A stretch of 64,000 nt of DNA from Erwinia persicina. Its GTDB lineage: Bacteria; Pseudomonadota; Gammaproteobacteria; Enterobacterales; Enterobacteriaceae. Position numbers and translations under genes: made by a program. The stretch is taken from NCBI RefSeq assembly GCF_014838825.1, contig NZ_JACYMO010000006.1:88582-152581 (forward strand), in the 5' to 3' direction. Position 1 is the first letter of the stretch, and the number at the start of each line of letters is the position of its first letter. Below are positions 1-7,900 of this stretch, in pieces. Under the pieces are notes generated by a model that was not told where the DNA came from, made no database searches, and saw only the letters and a program-made list of their open reading frames with translations.

Positions 1-141
1 TTCCTCAACAATATTACGCTGGCTGAACTGGTCAACAATCAGGAGATCCTGGAAGTGGCTGACCGTCAGAACAGCAATGAAATCCGCCGTGCGCCTAATG
101 GGCGTATGCAGGAAACCATTAACGTCAATCTGCGCGCCTGA
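1..141 (+). CDS. 3' end of an unidentified gene
   Basis: Frame 1 is open from the first base to a TGA at 139-141 and gives 46 residues ending in NVNLRA. The window cuts off the start. The tail is polar, with several Asn and Arg and no membrane segment or cysteine. I do not recognise it, and it does not match the expected iscR or trmJ that precede iscS in E. coli. A strong hairpin follows at 176-215, which supports a genuine gene end here. Confidence 0.55.
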   Translation, partial: FLNNITLAELVNNQEILEVADRQNSNEIRRAPNGRMQETINVNLRA

Positions 142-175
142 TCGCAGTCCGGGCGGGGCCCGTTCTTCGCCCCCG

Positions 176-215
176 GAAATGAATAAAAGGCCTGCACGGG
201 CCTTTTATTCATTTC
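176..215. terminator. 17-bp perfect hairpin, bidirectional terminator
   Basis: Arms 176-192 and 199-215 are perfectly complementary over 17 bp around a 6-base loop (193-198). The AT-rich outer half gives T-rich tails on both strands. It ends the transcript of the gene at 1-141 and separates it from iscS. Two short opposed reading frames over it are artefacts of the palindrome. Confidence 0.85.
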
Positions 216-283
216 TGCTTCCAGCAAAGATTTCAGGGCGCAGAAGGGCGGCAATCGATAAACCTCCCGGAGCTTAACGAGCA

Positions 284-1483
284 ATGAAATTACCGATTTA
301 TCTGGATTATTCTGCCACCACGCCCGCCGATCCTCGCGTGGCCGCTAAAATGATGCAGTATCTCACCCTGGACGGTACCTTTGGCAACCCGGCTTCCCGT
401 TCTCACCGTTATGGCTGGCAGTCAGAAGAAGCGGTTGATGTGGCGCGTAACCAGATTGCTGAACTGGTCGGGGCTGACCCGCGCGAAATCGTGTTCACAT
501 CCGGTGCAACCGAAGCCAATAACCTCGCGATAAAAGGGGCAGCCAGCTTCCATAAGGAAAAGGGCCGTCACATTATTACCTGCACCACAGAACATAAAGC
601 GGTACTGGACACCTGTGCACAGCTGGAGCTCGAGGGCTGCAGCGTCACATATCTCAACCCGCGCCATGACGGCACGCTCGACCTGCAACAGCTGACTGAC
701 GCCTTTCGCGACGATACGGTGCTGGTGTCTGTTATGCACGTCAACAATGAGATCGGTGTGGTGCAGGATATCGCCACCATCGGCGATCTGTGCCGTGAAC
801 GCGGCATTCTCTTCCACGTTGACGCCACGCAGAGCGTGGGCAAATTACCCATCGATCTGAGCGTCCTTAACGTCGACCTGATGTCCTTCTCCGCTCATAA
901 GATTTACGGGCCGAAGGGCATTGGTGCGCTGTATGTCAGCCGTTCGCCGCGTATCCGCCTGGACGCGCAGATCCACGGCGGTGGGCACGAACGCGGAATG
1001 CGCTCAGGGACGCTACCGGTTCATCAGATTGTCGGAATGGGTGAAGCGTATCGCATTGCAAAAGAAGAGATGACCAGCGAGATGGCGCGGCTTGGCGCAC
1101 TGCGCAGCCGCCTGTGGGCGGGGTTGAGCAGTATTGAAGAGGTCTGCCTCAATGGCTCTCTGGCGCAGGGCGCGGCGAATATTCTTAATGTCAGTTTCAA
1201 CTACGTCGACGGCGAGTCGCTGATTATGGCGTTGAAGGATCTGGCGGTATCGACCGGATCGGCCTGTACCTCGGCCAGTATGGAACCGTCCTACGTCCTG
1301 AGGGCGATCGGACTGAACGATGAGCTGGCTCACAGCTCAATTCGCTTCTCTCTCGGCCGGTTTACCACCGAAGAAGAGATCGACTACGCTATTCAACTGG
1401 TGCAAAAGTCCGTCAGTCGCCTGCGCGAGCTTACGCCGCAGTGGAAAGCCTTCAAAGCCAGCGGTGCGAAACAGGCCGGCTGA
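284..1483 (+). CDS. iscS: Cysteine desulfurase IscS (lone copy)
   Basis: PLP-dependent cysteine desulfurase that removes sulfur from L-cysteine as an enzyme persulfide for Fe-S clusters, tRNA thiolation and other acceptors. The protein is 399 residues (E. coli IscS has 404) and nearly collinear with it. The PLP lysine is K206 (in SFSAHK) and the persulfide cysteine is C328 (in GSACTS). The last residues differ: E. coli ends SIEWAHH, a part known to contact IscU, while this protein ends in an unrelated KASGAKQAG. No iscR, iscU, iscA, hscBA, fdx or iscX flanks it; pepB comes next. It may serve tRNA thiolation or other acceptors while another system builds clusters, which is inference. Confidence 0.9.
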   Translation: MKLPIYLDYSATTPADPRVAAKMMQYLTLDGTFGNPASRSHRYGWQSEEAVDVARNQIAELVGADPREIVFTSGATEANNLAIKGAASFHKEKGRHIITCTTEHKAVLDTCAQLELEGCSVTYLNPRHDGTLDLQQLTDAFRDDTVLVSVMHVNNEIGVVQDIATIGDLCRERGILFHVDATQSVGKLPIDLSVLNVDLMSFSAHKIYGPKGIGALYVSRSPRIRLDAQIHGGGHERGMRSGTLPVHQIVGMGEAYRIAKEEMTSEMARLGALRSRLWAGLSSIEEVCLNGSLAQGAANILNVSFNYVDGESLIMALKDLAVSTGSACTSASMEPSYVLRAIGLNDELAHSSIRFSLGRFTTEEEIDYAIQLVQKSVSRLRELTPQWKAFKASGAKQAG

Positions 1484-1502
1484 TTGACCCGGCATTGAAC
1501 CC

Positions 1503-1525
1503 ACGGGCCGGATTTTTCGGCCCGT
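1503..1525 (+). terminator. Hairpin after iscS
   Basis: An 8-bp GC-rich stem (1503-1510 with 1518-1525) around a loop with five T lies 20 bases past the iscS stop. No T-run follows, so it may be a weak or Rho-assisted terminator. Confidence 0.45.
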
Positions 1526-1672
1526 CTGACACGCTCTGCATCCGCAGTCGCATCCAGCAAAAACATCCCTGTCACATTTCTGTTAGTCTGGCTGTACAAT
1601 CGAACTGCGGAAAAATCGCAGCGATCGGGCAATCCCGGTCTGAAAGATAAAAAAATCAAAAGGAGCCATGCG

Positions 1673-2962
1673 ATGACCACCCCTATGAATATTACCCTGT
1701 CAACGGCCGCGGCCGACCTGCGTTGGGGGGAAAAAGCCACCCTGAGCAGCAATGACAGTGGCATGACGATCCACCTGACCGGCAGCGAACCGCTGGTTAC
1801 CATTCAGCGCGCGGCGCGAAAAATTGATAGCCAGGGCATCCGCCACGTCAGCCTGAGCGGCGAGGGTTGGGATCTGGAAAACAGCTGGGCGTTCTGGCAG
1901 GGCTATCGTGGTCCAAAAGGCGAGCGTGAGGTGCAGTGGGCCACGCTGGCAGAGAGCGACCAGCAGGAACTGGTTAATCGCCTGAAAATTATCGACTGGG
2001 TGCGTAACACCATCAACCTGCCGGCGGAAGAACTGAGCCCGGAACAGCTCGCGACGCGTGCCATCGATCTGCTGTGCGACGTTGCCTGCGATGCAGTCAG
2101 CTACCGCATTATCAAGGGTGACGATCTGAAAGCCCAAAACTACATGGGACTGCATACGGTCGGCCGGGGTTCATCACGCAACCCGGTGTTGCTGACACTC
2201 GATTATAACCCGGGCGGCAGCGATGACACGCCGGTTTACGCCTGTCTGGTGGGCAAAGGCATCACCTTTGATACCGGCGGTTACAGCCTGAAGCAGAGTG
2301 GCTTTATGGACTCCATGAAGTCAGATATGGGCGGCGCGGCGACCCTGACCGGCGCACTGGCGCTGGCGGTCAGTCGTGGCCTGAAAAAGCGCGTGAAGCT
2401 GATCCTCTGCTGTGCGGACAATATGGTCAGCGGCAACGCTTTCAAGCTGGGCGATATTATTCGCTATCGCAATGGTAAATCAGTGGAAGTGATGAACACC
2501 GATGCCGAAGGCCGCCTGGTCCTGGCCGATGGTCTGATCGATGCCAGCGCGCTGAACCCGGAGCTGATTATCGACGCGGCTACGCTGACCGGTGCGGCAA
2601 AAACCGCGCTGGGCAATGACTATCATGCCCTGTTCAGCTTTGACGACGCACTGGCACAGTCACTGATGCGCAGCGCAGAGGGTGAAAATGAACCCTTCTG
2701 GCGTCTGCCGCTGGCCGAGTTCCACCGCAGCCATCTGCCGTCAAACTTTGCTGACCTGAACAATATTGCCAGCCCGTCGCACTCTGCCGGTGCCAGCACG
2801 GCGGCGGCGTTCCTGTCACACTTCGTCAGCGACTACCAGCAGGGCTGGTTGCACATCGACTGCTCTGCGACCTATCGCAAAGGTGCGGTCGATCAGTGGG
2901 CTGCCGGCGCAACCGGTCTGGGCGTTCGTACTGTCGCTAACCTGCTGTTAAACCGGGCGTAA
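1673..2962 (+). CDS. pepB: Peptidase B (M17 leucyl aminopeptidase)
   Basis: Cytoplasmic broad-specificity aminopeptidase with two metal ions. The 429 residues align with E. coli PepB along their length. Metal and active-site residues are in place: K195 and D200 in [11 protein letters not shown]277 and E279 in MNTDAEGR. The ATG at 1673 follows an AGGAG ribosome site at 1661; an overlapping upstream ATG at 1669 gives only two codons. In E. coli pepB closes the isc cluster, while here it follows iscS by 189 bp and probably has its own promoter in that gap. Confidence 0.96.
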   Translation: MTTPMNITLSTAAADLRWGEKATLSSNDSGMTIHLTGSEPLVTIQRAARKIDSQGIRHVSLSGEGWDLENSWAFWQGYRGPKGEREVQWATLAESDQQELVNRLKIIDWVRNTINLPAEELSPEQLATRAIDLLCDVACDAVSYRIIKGDDLKAQNYMGLHTVGRGSSRNPVLLTLDYNPGGSDDTPVYACLVGKGITFDTGGYSLKQSGFMDSMKSDMGGAATLTGALALAVSRGLKKRVKLILCCADNMVSGNAFKLGDIIRYRNGKSVEVMNTDAEGRLVLADGLIDASALNPELIIDAATLTGAAKTALGNDYHALFSFDDALAQSLMRSAEGENEPFWRLPLAEFHRSHLPSNFADLNNIASPSHSAGASTAAAFLSHFVSDYQQGWLHIDCSATYRKGAVDQWAAGATGLGVRTVANLLLNRA

Positions 2963-2969
2963 TATCTCA

Positions 2970-2992
2970 GGCCGATCACAAAGCGATCGGCC
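2970..2992 (+). terminator. Hairpin between pepB and sseB
   Basis: A perfect 8-bp stem (2970-2977 with 2985-2992) with a 7-base loop starts 7 bases after the pepB stop. Only a short CTTCGT tail follows, so termination may be partial. Confidence 0.5.
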
Positions 2993-3049
2993 CTTCGTCG
3001 GGGCGGCCCTGTTTTCCGGTCCGCCCGCTGTACACTCTGGAACCTATTC

Positions 3050-3829
3050 ATGAACGAACTAAACCCGCGGCTGGAAGAAGTACTAAAACTGGCGGCGACG
3101 GAGCCGGCACATCGCCCGGAATTTTTTACGCTGCTGATGGACGCCAGCGTAGTAGTGCCGGGCGAGAGTGCCCACCCTGAACAGGCGGTTGACGCCAGTA
3201 CGCCGGTGGATTTACAGCACTGGGAAAAAGACGACGGCACCAGCATTATTCCATTTTTCACGTCGGCGGCAGCCCTGGAACAGGCGGTCAGCGGTGAGCA
3301 GGCCTACCTGGTACTGCCGGTACGTACGCTGTTTGAAATGACGCTGGGCGAAGCGCTGTTCCTTAACCCTAAATTACCGAATGGCAAAGAGTTTTCCCCG
3401 CGTGAAATTGCACATCTGTTAGGCGAGGGCAGCAGCGCTCTGAGCCAGCAGACGGTGCTGGAGGGCGGAACGTCGCTGTTGTTATCGGAGCTCGCCGAAC
3501 CGCCTGCGCAGATGATTGACTCGCTGACCCAGCTACTGGCGAAATACAAAACCGTTCGCCGTGCCTACGTCGCGCAGATCAAAGAGCATGCAGACCAGCC
3601 TGCCAATTTACTGATTGGCATCGAAGGTGAGGGCGATCTTGAGGCGATTATCCAGGCCGCAGGCAGCGTGGCGACCGATACGCTGTTAGAGGATGACCCG
3701 ATTGATATCTGTCAGGTTGTGGAAGGCGAAAAGGGCATCAGTCACTTCTTTGTTGCCCATATCACGCCCTTCTACGAACGGCGCTGGGGCAGCTTCCTGC
3801 GGGACTTTAAAGTGAAAAATATCGACTGA
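3050..3829 (+). CDS. sseB: SseB family protein
   Basis: 259-residue soluble, acidic protein collinear with E. coli SseB, named for enhanced serine sensitivity when overexpressed. Its molecular role is not established. It lies between pepB and the convergent sulfurtransferase gene sseA, the usual enterobacterial order. No signal peptide or transmembrane segment is visible. The name rests on family resemblance and synteny; it should not be confused with the Salmonella SPI-2 translocon protein of the same name. Confidence 0.9.
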   Translation: MNELNPRLEEVLKLAATEPAHRPEFFTLLMDASVVVPGESAHPEQAVDASTPVDLQHWEKDDGTSIIPFFTSAAALEQAVSGEQAYLVLPVRTLFEMTLGEALFLNPKLPNGKEFSPREIAHLLGEGSSALSQQTVLEGGTSLLLSELAEPPAQMIDSLTQLLAKYKTVRRAYVAQIKEHADQPANLLIGIEGEGDLEAIIQAAGSVATDTLLEDDPIDICQVVEGEKGISHFFVAHITPFYERRWGSFLRDFKVKNID

Positions 3830-3834
3830 AAGGT

Positions 3835-3860
3835 GGGGGCGGACTGCAATATCCGCCCCC
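3835..3860. terminator. Bidirectional terminator between sseB and sseA
   Basis: A perfect 9-bp GC-rich stem (3835-3843 with 3852-3860) sits between the convergent stops of sseB (3829) and sseA (3872). It likely serves both genes, though neither side has a long T-run. Confidence 0.7.
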
Positions 3861-3871
3861 TTCAGTCTGCG

Positions 3872-4726
3872 TTATAAGGAATCGTTGACGATCGGCAGAT
3901 CGTTCCGTGCCCCCCATTCGCCCCAGGAGCCGTCGTACAGCGCCACGTTTTTTAACCCCAGACTGGTCAGTGCGAGGATAACCACCACGGCGGTGACTCC
4001 GGAGCCGCAGCTGGCGATCACTGGCTGTGACAGATCCACGCCCTGCTGGCTGAAAATTGCCTGCAGTTCGGCCGCTGGTTTTAAGCGTCCTTCGGTGACC
4101 AGGGTATTCCACGGAACGTTAAGGCTGCCCGGGATACGCCCGCGATGCAGCCCCGGCCGCGGCTCGTCCACCTCACCGTGAAAGCGGTTGGCGGCACGGG
4201 CATCAATAATCTGTGCGCCGCCTTCATGGCTGGCCAGCAGCACGTCCGTTACGCGTTTAACTTCGCCTTCACCGTGATCGGCTTCGAATTCGCTTTCTGC
4301 CAGTTTCACCGGGCCACTCGCCAGCGGCAGCTGCGCCTGCTTCCACCCCGCCAGCCCTCCGGCCAGAATGGAAATCTGCTTCACGCCAAAATGCCGCAGC
4401 ATCCACCAGGCACGCGGGGCAGAGAACAGATTACCCTCATCGTAAATCACCAGGTTTTTGTCATTGTGGACGCCCAGCTCACGCATCGCCACGGCGAAGG
4501 TCTCCGCCCGGGGCAACATATGTGGATAAGCACTGGTGTGATCAGACAGGGCTTCAATATTAAAAAACGGCGCACCCGGCAGGTGTTCCGCCTGGTACTC
4601 TTCCTGCACGTTGCGGGTTTTCTCCAGGCCTGGCGGCAGCATGCGTGCGTCCAGAACCTGCAGGTTGTCGTCATTCAGATGTTCTGCCAGCCAGTCAGCA
4701 GTTACAAAAAGAGAAGGAGTCGTCAT
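3872..4726 (-). CDS. sseA: 3-mercaptopyruvate sulfurtransferase
   Basis: Two-domain rhodanese that transfers sulfur from 3-mercaptopyruvate to thiols or cyanide. The 284 residues compare with 281 in E. coli. The catalytic loop is CGSGVT with C240 as the nucleophile, in the C-terminal rhodanese domain; the N-terminal domain is inactive as usual. The frame is open to 4783, but the ATG at 4726 matches the E. coli start and has a GAGG ribosome site at 4732-4735. It is divergent from the macroglobulin gene, with 182 bp between for two promoters. Confidence 0.94.
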   Translation of the reverse strand: MTTPSLFVTADWLAEHLNDDNLQVLDARMLPPGLEKTRNVQEEYQAEHLPGAPFFNIEALSDHTSAYPHMLPRAETFAVAMRELGVHNDKNLVIYDEGNLFSAPRAWWMLRHFGVKQISILAGGLAGWKQAQLPLASGPVKLAESEFEADHGEGEVKRVTDVLLASHEGGAQIIDARAANRFHGEVDEPRPGLHRGRIPGSLNVPWNTLVTEGRLKPAAELQAIFSQQGVDLSQPVIASCGSGVTAVVVILALTSLGLKNVALYDGSWGEWGARNDLPIVNDSL

Positions 4727-4908
4727 CGCGGCCTCATTGTCAGTAACGTTTAGCTGAGTGTCAGTGATTTTGTCAGCTATCACAAGGCGAAATCACGCTA
4801 TTCAGAGCTGGCTCTGGATTCCTGAAAAATCTTTGCCACCACCGATAGATATTGCCCGGAGAAACTATTACTCTTTGACCAATTTTGTAACATGGAAGGT
4901 TCCTTCTG

Positions 4909-7900
4909 ATGGATGTGATCACGTTTATCCTGCGCTTGCCTTTTACCCTGCTAAAAGCGCTGTGCTGGCTCCTGTCGCGGTTTTTCCGCATGCTGGGATG
5001 GCTGCTGCGCCCGCTGTTGGGTGAGGTCAACTGGCAGGCTCCCCGCTGGGTAAACCCCCTGAAAGCCCGCTTTACCCGTCTGGAGCAGGGTATTGAGCAA
5101 CATCCGAAGAAGATTGCCCTTAGCGTACTGCTGCTGGTCGCAGCGGGCGTGGCTGGCGTCTATGGCTGGCACTGGTGGCAGAACCGCCCGAGGCCGATTG
5201 AGGTGGCACCGCTGACCATCCAGCACAGCAGCGTGCAGGCAGTAAACCCGCAAGCGGTTGACTACAGCGTGGCTAAACCCGCCGTACAGACGCTGACGCT
5301 CCGGTTTAACCAGTCGGTTGCCCCGGTCACCCTTGTCGGTAAAAAGATCACCGAGGGCATCAGTGTTCAGCCATCACTGGCCGGTGAGTGGCAGTGGCAG
5401 AACGCCTGGACGCTGGTATTTACCCCGGCGCAGCCGTTGCCAATGGGCGCAGGCTACGAAGTCACGCTGAAGCCTGACACGCTGCTGGCCCCCCAGATCC
5501 GTATTGAACAGCCCCGTTATACCTTCACGGTTCCCGCTTTTGACTATCAGATCGTCAGCAGTGAGTACTATCAGGATCCGCAGGACAACAGCCATCACAG
5601 CGCTATTTTTAACCTCAGGTTTACAGCCTCTGCCGATGTGCAGAGCGTGGAAAAACAGCTCTCGCTGGGCCTGACGGCAGCCCGGGGGCAGCCTGAGCAG
5701 CCGCTGAAGTACAGCGTGACCTGGGATGAAAAGAAGCTCAATGCCTGGGTGCGTTCTTCGGCTTTACAGCCGATGGATCACGGCGGTGCGGTGCATCTGC
5801 AGGTTAACAGTGGGGTGGCCTCTTCGCATCCCGGCAGTCCGGTGACGCGTAAGACCAACGGCTGGGTGAACGTACCGAATCTCTACAGCCTGAGCCTGAA
5901 TGATATCAGCGCTGAAGTCGTGGATAAGCCAGGCAGCCAGGGCGAACGCGCGCTGATAATCGGCTTCAGCGATGCCGTGCGCGATGCGGACGTGAGAAAA
6001 GGGGTCAAAGCCTGGCTGCTGCCGGAGAAAGATCCGCGCCGTCCCGCCAGCGAACTGTCAGAGGTGGACTATACCGTCTGGGATCAAGACAATGTCGATC
6101 AGAGCATCATTGATCGCTCCCCGGCAGTACCGTTAAGCCTGAATGACGCAGAAGAAACCTGGCAGCCGCAGTTCAGCTTTAAATTTGATGCCCCGGCTAA
6201 ACGCTACCTGCTGGTGTTGACCGATAACGCGATGACCTCCAGCGGTGGCTACAAAATGGCTGAAAAAGTCTGGCGCGTGGTACAGGTGCCGGACTATCCG
6301 AAGCTGCTACAGTTTGCTGCCCAGGGGGCACTGCTGTCGGTCAACGGCGATAAACGTATCAGCGTGGCAGCGCGCAATGTACCGGGACTGCGCGTTGACA
6401 TTAAGCGGGTTATCCCCAGCCAGTTACAGCACATCGTTTCGTTTAAAAGCCGCCAGTTTGCATCGGCTGATTTTAACCGCCTGAACGATGAGTACTTTAC
6501 CGAGCGCTTCCGCTACCAGACGACGGTGAATAACGACAAACCGGGCGAGGTCAGCTATCAGGGCGTCGATCTGTCGCGCTATCTCTCTACCCGTCCGGAC
6601 TCTCATCGCGGCGTGTTCCTGCTGACCCTGTCTGAATGGTCACCGCAGCAGAAAGAGCCTGAGCCGGGCGAAGAGGAGTATCAGGAAGAGGACGGACAGC
6701 AGGAAATCACCGGCGACTCACGCTTTGTGGTGGTGACCGATCTGGGCATTATTGCCAAACGTTCGCAGGATAAAACCCGCGATCTGTTTGTGCAGTCGAT
6801 CAGCAGCGGTCAGCCGGTCGTCGGGGCGAAGGTCTCGGTAGTGGCAAAAAATGGCGAAAAACTGCTAACCCGCCAGACTGCTGAAGACGGACACGTCAGC
6901 TTCCCGTCGCTGGAGGTCTATACCAGCGAACGCGAAGCGGTGATGTTCCTTGTGGAAAAAGACGGGGATGTCTCCTTCCTGCCGACCGGACGGGATAATG
7001 ACCGTGGCCTCGATTTCTCCCGTTTTGACGTCTATGGCGAAACCACCCCGGATGATACGCGCACCCTCGGAAGCTATCTTTTCTCTGACCGGGGTGTCTA
7101 TCGTCCCGGCGATACGTTCCATATTGGTGTGATCACCCGTGCTGCTGACTGGGCGGTGCCGGTGGGCGGCATTCCGGTGCGTGCTGAAATACGTGACCCT
7201 CGCGATAAGCTGATGCGTACCGTCCCGCTGACCCTCAGTGCCAGCGGCTTTAACGAGCTGAGTTTCACCACTGAAGAGAGCTCGCCGACGGGAGAATGGA
7301 ATATTTACCTTTACCTGCCGGGTAAAGACGATGACTCCACGCGTCTGCTCGGCAGTACGGCGGTTAACGTGAAGGAGTTCGAGCCTGACCAGCTGAAGGT
7401 CAGACTGACCCTGACCCCGGACCATCAACAGGGGTGGGTAAAACCGGATGCGCTGAAGGCCAGTATCGACGTACAGAACCTGTTCGGTACCCCGGCGCAG
7501 GGGCGACGCGTGGCGTCTAAAATGACCCTGCGTCCGGTATATCCGGCCTTTGATCGCTATGCAGACTACGCCTTCTATGAAGCGCGTTCGGCCAGCGAGG
7601 GTTATGAAACTGAACTGGAAGACAGCACCACCGACGAGAACGGTGCTGCTGCGATCAAGCTGGATCTGAGCGGTTTTGGCGAGTCGACCTACCAGCTGCA
7701 GCTGCTGTCAGACGCCTTTGTCGCCGGGGGCGGTCGTTCGGTGGCGGCCACGGCCCGTACGCTGGTCTCGCCCTATGATTACCTGATCGGTGTGAAAGCC
7801 GACGGCGACCTCGGTTATATCCATCAGAATGCCGTGCGCAACGTCAATCTGATCGCCATCAATCCGTCGCTGGACACTATGGCTATCAACGGCCTGTCAC

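Noticed and set aside
66..284. Two opposed short frames over the first hairpin
   Set aside because: Both derive from the 17-bp palindrome at 176-215 and have no ribosome site.
4727..4783. Longer N-terminus for sseA
   Set aside because: The ATG at 4726 matches the E. coli protein start and has a GAGG site; the extension has neither.
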